Origin: CAVQBP01 sp964448105
Lineage (GTDB): Bacteria; Bacteroidota; Ignavibacteria; Ignavibacteriales; Ignavibacteriaceae
DNA length: 16,097 bases
Reading direction: 5' to 3'
Assembly: GCA_964448105.1 (NCBI GenBank)
Contig: CAYUVK010000117.1
Location: 1 to 16,097, forward strand
In this document: piece by piece, positions 9,074-15,942 of the stretch
Numbering within the stretch: the stretch's first letter is position 1
Layout: the number at the start of each line of letters is the position of its first letter
The notes under the pieces: model-generated
Database searches by the model: none
Told to the model about the DNA's origin: nothing
The model's input: only the letters and a program-made list of their open reading frames with translations
Position numbers and translations under genes: made by a program

Positions 9074-9729
9074 AAAGAAGAGATTTAATAGATTTAATTG
9101 AAGAAGGGGAAAATACGATCTGCGAGTTTAAACGCAAATTTTCATCTCCTGAAAAAATTGCAAAGGAAATGATTGCTTTTGCCAATACAAAAGGGGGATT
9201 TATTTTATTTGGAATAGATGATAACAGAAGTGTATATGGTGTAGAATCGGAAAAAGCGGAAACGGAACTTATTAAGGATGCAGCGCAAAATTATTGTGAA
9301 CCGCCTTTAGATATTAATATTGAATATATGGATCTATACGGTAAGGAAATTGTTGTCGTCGAAATACCTGAATCACAAAATAAACCTCATAGAATCCAGG
9401 ACTATAAGAAAAATTTTGATATAAATAAAGCTATTGTGACGATTAGGGTTGCTGATAAAAGTATACAGGCGAGTAAAGAAATGATCAGAATAATGAGGGC
9501 TCAATCTAATAATATGCAGTTAAAAAAATATACCATAGGTTCCAATGAAAAAACAGTCTTTGATTATCTTAATAAGAATCAGAAAATATCCGTAAAAGAG
9601 TTAAGCAATTTAATTAATGTATCAGAAAGAAGAGCATCACGTACCTTGGTAAAATTAGTCCGTGCTAATTTATTAATGATCCATACAAAAGATAATGGGG
9701 AGGAATATTTTACGGGTATAGAACAATAG
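9070..9729 (+). CDS. AlbA_2 (Schlafen-type) domain protein with C-terminal winged helix
   Basis: The N-terminal half (about 8-135) fits the Schlafen AlbA_2 family: the pattern ENTICEFKRKF, then AKEMIAFANTKGGFILFGIDD (31-51), then a YCEPPLDINIEY strand and GKEIVVVEIPES. Such domains are often called putative ATP-binding or DNA-binding and occur in many transcription regulators. Residues 157-215 form a winged helix-turn-helix (KTVFDYLNKNQKISVKELSNL then SERRASRTLVKLVRANLL). At 219 residues it is a short form lacking the large C-terminal ATPase-like part found in many relatives. It is probably a cytosolic DNA-binding regulator. Its start overlaps the transglycosylase stop by ATGA, which suggests a link to cell-wall synthesis, although the targets are unknown. 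Confidence 0.8.
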   Translation: MKRRDLIDLIEEGENTICEFKRKFSSPEKIAKEMIAFANTKGGFILFGIDDNRSVYGVESEKAETELIKDAAQNYCEPPLDINIEYMDLYGKEIVVVEIPESQNKPHRIQDYKKNFDINKAIVTIRVADKSIQASKEMIRIMRAQSNNMQLKKYTIGSNEKTVFDYLNKNQKISVKELSNLINVSERRASRTLVKLVRANLLMIHTKDNGEEYFTGIEQ

Positions 9730-9819
9730 TCATTGTAGTCGTTAAATTGTCATTTAGAGTCATTTGTAGTTCAATTTTCTTGTAATTCTTATAATTTCCT
9801 ACAACCAATTACCAACCAC

Positions 9820-10380
9820 CTACTTTCCGGTATCAAAAATTTTCCTTAATTCGAAAACAGCAATTCCGTATGCTACAGCAACATTTAATGATTGTTTTAT
9901 TCCGTATTGAGGAATTTCGATCGAATAGTCACAATGATCAAGAAGCTCTTGAGAAACACCTGTTATTTCATTTCCGATTAGAAGACAAAGGGGGAAATCA
10001 TTTTTATTAATGCTGTAATATGGCTTACTTGTGCTTGTTAATTCAAGAGCACAAATTTTTATCCCTTTATTTTTCAATTTTAAAATAATTTCTTTCGGCT
10101 CTTTAATGTATTCCCATTTCACACTTTCTGTCGAACCGAGAGCAGTTTTAAGTATTTCTTTCTTGCCCAAAGGGGAACCATTTCTTGGCGGGAATGGAGT
10201 GTATCCACATAAATATAATTTTTCAATCATTGCCCCATCTGAGGTTCTAAAAATTGATCCAACATTATAATTGCTCCGGATGCTGTTTAGAACTACATAC
10301 ACAGGTAATTTTTTGACCTTGTGAAGTGTCTCTAACGTACTTCTATTTTTTGATATTTCATCGTGGGTTGATTTTTTCAT
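9820..10380 (-). CDS. TrmH/SpoU-family RNA 2'-O-methyltransferase
   Basis: SPOUT-class enzymes transfer a methyl group from S-adenosylmethionine to a ribose 2'-OH in tRNA or rRNA and work as dimers with a knotted SAM site. All three SpoU motifs are visible in the 186 residues: motif 1 NSIRSNYNVGSIFRTSDG (32-49) with the probable catalytic R45, motif 2 LLIGNEITGVSQELLDHC (133-150), and motif 3 QSLNVAVAYGIAVFELRK (163-180) with S164-L165-N166. There is no extra N-terminal RNA-binding domain, so it is a minimal form. Which nucleotide it modifies cannot be told; TrmH-type tRNA Gm18 activity is one option. Its ATG overlaps the stop of the upstream lipoprotein gene (ATGA), so it is the last gene of an rlmN-led operon. 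It converges with the AlbA_2 gene. Confidence 0.9.
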   Translation of the reverse strand: MKKSTHDEISKNRSTLETLHKVKKLPVYVVLNSIRSNYNVGSIFRTSDGAMIEKLYLCGYTPFPPRNGSPLGKKEILKTALGSTESVKWEYIKEPKEIILKLKNKGIKICALELTSTSKPYYSINKNDFPLCLLIGNEITGVSQELLDHCDYSIEIPQYGIKQSLNVAVAYGIAVFELRKIFDTGK

Positions 10381-11111
10381 TCAAAAACTGTTTTCTTTGA
10401 GATATAAATTGTAAAATGAATTTTACTTCCAGGTTGAAAACGACTATCTGTTATTCTGTAAACATCTGATTCCAGGGTAAAGGTAGCATCAGTTATATTT
10501 GTTGAAGTATCAAAATATGATTTTGAAATTAAAGCCTGACCATTTCGGGGATCAGAGATTTGAATATTCCTTACACTAATCCCGCTTGACGTATCGGTCT
10601 TGAAATTATAAACCATAGTTAAAACAACAATTTCATTAATATCAACGGGACTCCATTTCAAAAGCAAATCCTTTGATTTATCATGTTTTACCGGAACAAC
10701 AAAAGAATCAATATCAGCAGTTCGGGATTTTATAGTAGATGAATAAACTTTGCCGTCGCTTAAAATGATATTACAAGAATAAGTCTTATTAAATTCATAC
10801 GGAAGTAGATAGGCAGGGTCTACGCTGTAATAAGGAGCATTATTAATCGGCTCTTTTTTTAATGAGAGGGATATATTGTTTATTTCTACTTTCCCGTTTT
10901 GAATATTGACTGAATTGTTATTTTTATCAAATATCCAAACATTATGTGAAAAAGAAATTGTTCCTGAAGAATATAAAGATCGTGAAATCTGGATATCCGG
11001 TTTAATTAATCCGGGATCTGTTAAATCCAGATCGGACAAAGGTGAATCCTGTGTACATCCGGTAATTAAAGTGAAAAGCAAAAGGTTTAGAAAAAAAATT
11101 ATCTTCTTCAT
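10377..11111 (-). CDS. Hypothetical lipoprotein between two RNA methyltransferase genes
   Basis: I do not recognise this 244-residue protein. It begins with a classic lipoprotein signal (MKK, hydrophobic core, lipobox LITGC, lipidated C19), so it should be exported and membrane-anchored. The rest is rich in Ser, Asn, Asp and beta-branched residues, with alternating strand-like patches such as KPDIQISRSLYSSGTISF and DLLLKWSPVDINEIVVLTMV, which suggests one or two immunoglobulin- or fibronectin-like beta-sandwich domains. No catalytic motif is seen. It lies 30 bases after rlmN and overlaps the TrmH-family start by four bases. GGGG about 11 bases before its ATG may serve as the ribosome binding site. 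The position between two RNA modification genes looks like co-transcription rather than shared function. Confidence 0.75.
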   Translation of the reverse strand: MKKIIFFLNLLLFTLITGCTQDSPLSDLDLTDPGLIKPDIQISRSLYSSGTISFSHNVWIFDKNNNSVNIQNGKVEINNISLSLKKEPINNAPYYSVDPAYLLPYEFNKTYSCNIILSDGKVYSSTIKSRTADIDSFVVPVKHDKSKDLLLKWSPVDINEIVVLTMVYNFKTDTSSGISVRNIQISDPRNGQALISKSYFDTSTNITDATFTLESDVYRITDSRFQPGSKIHFTIYISKKTVFE

Positions 11112-11141
11112 TTTGAGTTTACCCCATCAATTATTTATTTA

Positions 11142-12224
11142 TCAGTATTTTACTGCAAGCTGTCCGCATGCAGCAGCAATATCTTCCCCTTGCGTAAGCC
11201 TTACTGTTACAGTAATGTTCTTTTCCCTTAATTTTTTGATGAATTCTTCTATCTTATTTTTTGAAGTTGGTTTTAATTCAGCCGAAAATCCTGTTGGATT
11301 CATATGCCGCAAAGAATTAAAAGGAATTACATTAACTTTTGACGGAATTTCACTGCAGAGCTTAACTAACGCTTTTATATCCTCTTCCCTGTCGTTTATT
11401 CCTTTCAACATTACATATTCGAAAGTAATTCTTGTTTTTGTTTTTTGTGAATAATATTTAATTGCTTCAATGTTTTGCTCGAGAGGATATTTTTTATTAA
11501 TAGGCATTATTTTAGAACGTATATTATCAAAACAGGAATGAAGGGAAAGAGCCAATTTTACTTTTAAATCTGTTTCAGCAAGTTCTATTATTTTTGGTGT
11601 AATCCCGACTGTAGAAACAGTAATTTTTTTAAGACTCATTCCTGTTGTTAATTCTTCTGCAAAAATTTCTAGAGATTTTAGGGTAGCGTTGTAGTTAAGC
11701 AGCGGTTCTCCCATTCCCATATAGACAATATTTGTAATTTTTTCTTTCCCGTAATCTTTTGCAGCAAGTAAATATTGATCGAAAATTTCCCCGGCAGATA
11801 AATTCTTTTTGTATCCCATCAAACCTGTTGCGCAGAAAGCACAATCAAGCGGACAGCCAATTTGAGTAGAGATACATAGTGTTGTCCTCTTTTCTTCAGG
11901 TATTATAACGGATTCTATTTTATGATTTTCTTTTGTAGAGAAAATAAATTTTTTTGTACCTGTTTCTGATGAAGTTTCTGAATCAACATAATTTAAAGTA
12001 TTTATTTCTGCTTCTTCGTCAAGTTTTTTTCTTAATGATTTCGGAAGATTTAACATTTCATTAAAATCACAGGCAAGATGATTATACATCCAGTTAAAAA
12101 CCTGTTCACCGCGGAATTTCGATCCACCGGTTTGAATAAAATAGTTCTGTAATTCTTGAAGAGTTAAACCTTTTAATAATGTTTTTTTCCTGGTTTTTTC
12201 TTCTTTGATTATATCAATATTCAT
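11142..12224 (-). CDS. rlmN: Dual-specificity 23S rRNA/tRNA adenine-C2 methyltransferase RlmN
   Basis: RlmN is a radical-SAM enzyme that methylates C2 of A2503 in 23S rRNA and of A37 in some tRNAs. The iron-sulfur cluster motif CPLDCAFC gives C124, C128 and C131. The methyl-carrying cysteine is C353 in GEDIAAACGQL, and C117 sits in RTTLCISTQIG. MGMGEPLLN (169-177) is the SAM-binding strand, and VMLKGIND and NVIPFN are further family motifs. These numbers use the ATG at 12224 (360 residues) and lie within two of the E. coli positions (118, 125, 129, 132, 355). An in-frame ATG at 12245 would add MLLLYLD, which does not look like the family N-terminus. Neither start has a good Shine-Dalgarno. 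It heads the rlmN-lipoprotein-trmH operon and diverges from the acyl-CoA dehydrogenase. Confidence 0.95.
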   Translation of the reverse strand: MNIDIIKEEKTRKKTLLKGLTLQELQNYFIQTGGSKFRGEQVFNWMYNHLACDFNEMLNLPKSLRKKLDEEAEINTLNYVDSETSSETGTKKFIFSTKENHKIESVIIPEEKRTTLCISTQIGCPLDCAFCATGLMGYKKNLSAGEIFDQYLLAAKDYGKEKITNIVYMGMGEPLLNYNATLKSLEIFAEELTTGMSLKKITVSTVGITPKIIELAETDLKVKLALSLHSCFDNIRSKIMPINKKYPLEQNIEAIKYYSQKTKTRITFEYVMLKGINDREEDIKALVKLCSEIPSKVNVIPFNSLRHMNPTGFSAELKPTSKNKIEEFIKKLREKNITVTVRLTQGEDIAAACGQLAVKY

Positions 12225-12227
12225 ATC

Positions 12228-12235
12228 CAAATATA
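12228..12235 (-). promoter_or_regulatory. Possible Bacteroidota-type -7 element for rlmN
   Basis: The minus strand reads TATATTTG, an exact match to the TAnnTTTG -7 consensus known from Bacteroidota, ending three bases before the ATG at 12224. A matching TTTG-like -33 box at 19-21 bases is not clear. If real, transcription would begin at or just inside the start codon, giving a leaderless rlmN message. In such AT-rich DNA the match may be chance. Confidence 0.25.
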
Positions 12236-12414
12236 ATAATAACATTTGCGGTATAAAATTGTAAAAAATTCAACCGTTATAAATTAAATGCGGTTTAAAA
12301 AGCCATTAGGATTATAAAGGTATATGGTTTTAATCTTAGAATATGTTGTTGCTATAGAAAGATAATTCGCTTATTTTTATTTTATCAATGAACCAAAAGT
12401 TCAAAATACTTATT

Positions 12415-12433
12415 TAATTACCACAAGTAATTA
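12415..12433. repeat. Inverted repeat in the acyl-CoA dehydrogenase leader
   Basis: TAATTAC (12415-12421) and GTAATTA (12427-12433) form a perfect 7-base inverted repeat around CACAA, ending 17 bases before the ATG. It could be a dimeric repressor operator or a small hairpin in the leader. No regulator gene lies next to it. Confidence 0.35.
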
Positions 12434-12450
12434 CAAAAAAAGGAAAAATT

Positions 12451-13596
12451 ATGAATTTCGAATTTTCTGAAGATCAGAAGTTAATTAAAGATTCTGCAAA
12501 AGAATTTGCGGAAGCTGAAATTGCTCCTTCCACGATAGAGCGCGATATAAATGCTCAATTCCCGGCAGAAATAGTTAAAAAACTCGGTGAGCTTGGTTTC
12601 ATGGGAATGATGGTTTCTCCTGAATATGGCGGGGCAGGTCTGGATACGGTTAGTTATGTTCTTGCCTTAATTGAAATCTCAAAAGTCGATGCAAGTGTCG
12701 GTGTAATTATGTCTGTAAATAATTCTCTTGTTTGTTACGGACTGCAGGAATATGGAACTGACTTTATAAAAGAAAAATATTTAGCACCACTGGCTAAAGG
12801 AGAAAAGCTTGGAGCTTTTGCTTTATCGGAGCCTGAAGCTGGCAGCGACGCAACACATCAAAAAACAACTGCAGATAAAAAAGGTGATTATTATTATTTA
12901 AATGGACTTAAAAATTGGACAACTAACGGTAAGTCCGCGGATTATTACCTGGTGATGGCCACTTCCGATAAAGAAAAAGGTCATCACGGGATTTCAACTT
13001 TTGTTGTAGAAAAAGGAACGGAAGGTTTTGATCAGGGGAAAAAAGAAGACAAGCTTGGAATTCGCAGTTCGGATACTTGCTCACTTACTTTTGAAAATTG
13101 TAAAGTTCCTGTTAATAATTTAGTATGGGAAGAGGGAAAAGGATTTAAGTTTGCAATGAATACCTTGAACGGCGGACGAATTGGAATTGCTGCTCAAGCT
13201 ATCGGAATTGCAGAAGCATCAATGGAAGCGTCCATAAAATATTCCCAACAAAGAAAAGCGTTTGGAAAACACATAGCAGATTTTCAAGCAGTGCAATTTA
13301 AATTATCCGATATGGCAATGAAGGTTGACGCGGCTAAACTCCTCACTTTTAAAGCTGCTGCCTTAAAAGACAATAACAAACCTTATGTAACAGAAGCAGC
13401 AATGGCTAAATTATATTCATCAAAAATTGCTGTCGAGTGTGCACTTGATGCAGTTCAAATTCACGGCGGTTACGGTTATGTTCGCGAATATTTGGTTGAA
13501 AGATATTTACGCGATGCTAAAATTACCGAAATTTATGAAGGCACTTCTGAAATTCAAAAAATGGTTATTGCAAGATCTCTACTGGATTCTCAATGA
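12451..13596 (+). CDS. Acyl-CoA dehydrogenase (short-chain/butyryl-CoA type)
   Basis: FAD-dependent enzyme that makes a trans-2,3 double bond in an acyl-CoA, the first step of beta-oxidation, passing electrons to ETF. The 381-residue length matches the soluble four-helix-bundle family. The N-terminal helical domain (about 1-118) includes SPEYGGAGLD. The middle beta domain carries AFALSEPEAGSDAT (127-140), the signature near the flavin. The C-terminal domain has QRKAFGKHIADFQAVQFKL, QIHGGYGYVREYLVERYLRDAKI and the catalytic glutamate E363 in YEGTSEIQ. The resemblance is to short-chain/butyryl-CoA dehydrogenases, but chain length cannot be set from sequence by eye. AGGA precedes the ATG by about 10 bases, with an inverted repeat just upstream. 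No ETF or thiolase gene is adjacent; the downstream neighbour is a secreted YidD-like gene only 10 bases away. Confidence 0.95.
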   Translation: MNFEFSEDQKLIKDSAKEFAEAEIAPSTIERDINAQFPAEIVKKLGELGFMGMMVSPEYGGAGLDTVSYVLALIEISKVDASVGVIMSVNNSLVCYGLQEYGTDFIKEKYLAPLAKGEKLGAFALSEPEAGSDATHQKTTADKKGDYYYLNGLKNWTTNGKSADYYLVMATSDKEKGHHGISTFVVEKGTEGFDQGKKEDKLGIRSSDTCSLTFENCKVPVNNLVWEEGKGFKFAMNTLNGGRIGIAAQAIGIAEASMEASIKYSQQRKAFGKHIADFQAVQFKLSDMAMKVDAAKLLTFKAAALKDNNKPYVTEAAMAKLYSSKIAVECALDAVQIHGGYGYVREYLVERYLRDAKITEIYEGTSEIQKMVIARSLLDSQ

Positions 13597-13607
13597 AAAT
13601 TTTGTAA
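13593..13607 (+). other. Four-codon minicistron bridging acyl-CoA dehydrogenase and the YidD-like gene
   Basis: ATG AAA ATT TTG TAA overlaps the upstream stop as ATGA and the downstream start as TAATG. It could relay ribosomes by termination-reinitiation, since the YidD-like start has no clear Shine-Dalgarno. This is seen in the sequence; the function is inferred and may be chance. Confidence 0.3.
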
Positions 13608-14092
13608 TGAAATTTATTTTAATATTCATACTTTTATTTTCAATAAATATTTTTCCTCAAGTTGATAAGTTTCGGCAATATCAAGATACGACTGATTGGC
13701 AAAAATGGGGGAAAGCAAATTATTCTTATCAGCATCAAGAACCTGCAACTTCTGAACAAAGATATTATTCATTAAAAGGTGAAAATTTTGGAGGAACGAT
13801 ATTAAAATCTTTTGCCGATGCTTACTGGTTTTTTATTTCGGATGTTGACGGTGATAACTGTTCTTTTAATCCAACTTGCTCCAGTTTTTTTATTCAAGCT
13901 GTACAAAGAACAAATATTCTGCAAGGTACCTTAATGTTTGCTGATCGTTTTACAAGGGATTTGAATTTGTTTAAACTAAATCATTATCCCCGTGTGGAAG
14001 ATGGGCATTTTTACGATCCCGTTTCACTTTATACATTAAATAGAAGTGTTATAAAAATAACTCCTCCCGAATCATTTGTGAATACTGAATGA
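13607..14092 (+). CDS. Secreted/membrane YidD-like protein with N-terminal signal and C-terminal extension
   Basis: YidD is a small membrane-associated protein that aids insertion of inner-membrane proteins with YidC/Sec. The core here is SFADAYWFFISDVDGDNCSFNPTCSSFF split over residues 68-95, with the family cysteines C85 and C91 in the CxFxPTCS motif, followed by the helix IQAVQRTNILQGTLMFADRF. The 161-residue protein differs from ordinary YidD (about 70-85 residues, cytosolic face). It begins with a hydrophobic segment MKFILIFILLFSINIFPQ that looks like a signal peptide or anchor. It then has about 45 polar residues before the core and about 40 after it, ending in YDPVSLYTLNRSVIKITPP. ATG at 13607 is chosen although the frame is open upstream inside the previous gene, because it gives the signal peptide. 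Its stop overlaps the next ATG by ATGA. Confidence 0.75.
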   Translation: MKFILIFILLFSINIFPQVDKFRQYQDTTDWQKWGKANYSYQHQEPATSEQRYYSLKGENFGGTILKSFADAYWFFISDVDGDNCSFNPTCSSFFIQAVQRTNILQGTLMFADRFTRDLNLFKLNHYPRVEDGHFYDPVSLYTLNRSVIKITPPESFVNTE

Positions 14093-14949
14093 TTCCAACA
14101 ATATGTTTGGTGTTTTTATTTTTTTCACAAGCTTTCCCGCAGAAGGATTCATCCGATTACTTTGATATTAATTCTACATCAAATATTAAGAAATTCGCTG
14201 ATTATCTTTTCTGTGCCGATGACTATCTCCGGGCTGCTCTTGAATATGAAAAATATTTAAGTAGTTATTATAATGATACGGTAGAATTCAAGATCGGATT
14301 ATCTTATTCCAGAATTGGTAATTATAGTAAAGCTATAGAATGGTTTAATAAAATAAAGAATAATTCCGGTTTTTCTAATGATGCTAGGAATGAATATTTC
14401 AAATCTCTTTTTCAATCAGGAGATTATTATAATTTTCGAAAGTATTATTCTGAAAATATTGTAAATAATGATAAAATTAGAAATTTAGATAAACTTTTTT
14501 ACTTCTCTTATTTCTTTACAGATGATGAACTTCCACCTCGAAATGATTTTTTAAATCCTTTTAATTTAAAAGAAGAAAATAAAATTAATGAATTTTATCA
14601 AAGGAAAACTAATCCGCCGTATAAAAGTGTTGCGGCTGCTGTAATTATGTCTTCTTTAATTCCCGGTTCGGGAAAAATTTATACGGGACAAATTGGTGAT
14701 GGAATAATTGCTGCAATTGCTACAGGCTTGTGCGGTTACCTTGCTTATGATAATTTTAAAGCTAAACATAATTTTCGAGGATGGGTTTTCAGCGGTTTAA
14801 TTGCATTTTTTTATGCAGGAAATATTTATGGTTCCGCAGCATCAGCACAAATTTATAATGCCGGTATTCAGTTCAATTTTCAAAATGATGTGAAATTATA
14901 TCTTAATCAGCAAAATTATTTTACTCCTGAATATGACTTTTGTAAATAA
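14089..14949 (+). CDS. TPR protein with C-terminal PGSG-x2-YTG membrane domain (copy A)
   Basis: The 286-residue protein has a signal peptide (1-18, ending AFPQ). TPR-like helices follow at about 33-145, including DDYLRAALEYEKYL and IGLSYSRIGNYSKAIEWFNKI. After a polar linker comes a C-terminal hydrophobic domain. The domain starts at about 180 with AAAVIMSSLIPGSGKIYTG (motif 192-200), continues through GIIAAIATGLCGYLAY, and ends in FYAGNIYGSAASAQIYN (241-257). The PG-small-G-x2-YTG pattern resembles TM2/DUF5683-like membrane domains, but I cannot assign a named family or function. It overlaps the YidD-like gene by four bases and the next gene by 17, so the three are probably translated together. 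It shares its architecture with the next gene and probably arose with it by tandem duplication followed by strong divergence. Confidence 0.75.
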   Translation: MIPTICLVFLFFSQAFPQKDSSDYFDINSTSNIKKFADYLFCADDYLRAALEYEKYLSSYYNDTVEFKIGLSYSRIGNYSKAIEWFNKIKNNSGFSNDARNEYFKSLFQSGDYYNFRKYYSENIVNNDKIRNLDKLFYFSYFFTDDELPPRNDFLNPFNLKEENKINEFYQRKTNPPYKSVAAAVIMSSLIPGSGKIYTGQIGDGIIAAIATGLCGYLAYDNFKAKHNFRGWVFSGLIAFFYAGNIYGSAASAQIYNAGIQFNFQNDVKLYLNQQNYFTPEYDFCK

Positions 14950-15802
14950 AATATTCTTTTATTTTTTATTTGTTTCTTTGATTGCACTGTTTTTTAATTC
15001 TAATTCATTTTCACAAAATGAATTTCAAAAACAATTAAAAATTCAATTTGATTTTGCAAAAGAACTCTACAATAAAGAAGAATATTTTGATGCAATTACA
15101 GAATTAAAACGGCTTATATTTTTTGATAAAGAAAAGGAGTACTCATATTCTGCTAATGAATTAATCGGAGAAGCATATAAAATGGGTGCAAAATTTTCTG
15201 ACGCTATTCAATATTTTACACTTGCTGTAATTCATTCAACCAATAATGAAGAATTATTTAATTCAAAAATTGAGATAATCAGAGTAAATATATTAAGAAG
15301 GACTATAGACAGAGCTTTATCACTTCTTGATTCCTTGGATTCCGATAAAAGATTTTCAAATAAAAAAATTGATATTAGTTACTGGAGAGGGTGGGCATAC
15401 ATTTTTGAAGATAAATGGAACAAAGCGGCTCAAGAATTTAATAAGGTTGACTCCGATCATGAATTAAAAAAATTATCTGAACAAGTTGAGAATAGCAAAT
15501 ATTCAGTTGCTGAAGCAAAAATACTATCATTTATTTTCCCGGGGGCCGGGCAATTTTATACCGGAAACTATATCAGCGGAATTCTTTCTTTTGGATGGAA
15601 TTTATTGTGGGGATATATTACAATTAATTCATTTATTAAAGATAGAATCTTTGACGGCATAGTTGTTGGCGAACTTCTCTGGCTTAGATTTTATAGAGGT
15701 AATCTTCAAAATGCTGAGAAATTTGCGGAAGAAAAAAATAAGGAAATCAGTAATAAAGCTTTGAATTTTTTACAGTTTGAGTATAATGGTCCAAAGCCAT
15801 AA
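14933..15802 (+). CDS. TPR protein with C-terminal PGAG-x2-YTG membrane domain (copy B)
   Basis: The 289-residue protein starts with a longer signal peptide or anchor (about 5-28, ending NSFSQ). TPR helices follow at about 38-175, including FAKELYNKEEYFDAITELKRL, split by ELIGEAYKMGAKFSDAIQYF and WRGWAYIFEDKWNKAAQEFNKV. The hydrophobic C-terminal domain begins at about 195 with ILSFIFPGAGQFYTG (motif 203-211), runs through GILSFGWNLLWGYITINSF, and ends in LRFYRGNLQNAEKFAEEKN, whose FY-x-GN matches the same place in copy A. The start at 14933 overlaps copy A by 17 bases; no later in-frame ATG would keep the signal peptide. It is the last gene of the cluster; a hairpin with a T tract follows 66 bases later. 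Function is unknown; an envelope scaffold acting with the YidD-like protein is an inference. Confidence 0.75.
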   Translation: MTFVNKIFFYFLFVSLIALFFNSNSFSQNEFQKQLKIQFDFAKELYNKEEYFDAITELKRLIFFDKEKEYSYSANELIGEAYKMGAKFSDAIQYFTLAVIHSTNNEELFNSKIEIIRVNILRRTIDRALSLLDSLDSDKRFSNKKIDISYWRGWAYIFEDKWNKAAQEFNKVDSDHELKKLSEQVENSKYSVAEAKILSFIFPGAGQFYTGNYISGILSFGWNLLWGYITINSFIKDRIFDGIVVGELLWLRFYRGNLQNAEKFAEEKNKEISNKALNFLQFEYNGPKP

Positions 15803-15868
15803 CTCAAATTGCGTAAATAATGAGTATAGCAGATTGGATATTAAGTTAAATTCATTATAAATTAAAAT

Positions 15869-15891
15869 AACTGTATTATTTACAGTTTTTT
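15869..15891 (+). terminator. Intrinsic terminator after the YidD-like/TPR cluster
   Basis: AACTGTA (15869-15875) and TACAGTT (15881-15887) form a perfect 7-base stem around the loop TTATT, followed at once by four more T. Only two of the seven pairs are G-C, but the placement after the last gene of the cluster and before lemA is right for a Rho-independent terminator. Confidence 0.55.
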
Positions 15892-15942
15892 ACAAATATT
15901 TTTAAGATGAAAATTAGGTTTTAAAAAATATAGGGAGTCTAA

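Noticed and set aside
9729..9770. Short repeats as a possible CRISPR array
   Set aside because: The repeated unit is only 6-10 bases with uneven spacing and no spacers of constant length.
10906..11454. Plus-strand open frame of 182 codons
   Set aside because: It runs antisense across the lipoprotein and rlmN genes, both of which have clear family or signal-peptide evidence on the other strand; its translation has no recognisable motif.
12246..12414. Two TATAAA-like -10 elements in the rlmN/dehydrogenase gap
   Set aside because: Neither has a -35 element at suitable spacing, and TATAAA is expected by chance in DNA this AT-rich.
13427..13606. Longer N-terminus for the YidD-like protein starting inside the acyl-CoA dehydrogenase
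   Set aside because: It would overlap the conserved dehydrogenase C-terminus out of frame, including the catalytic glutamate, and would bury the signal peptide that starts at 13607.
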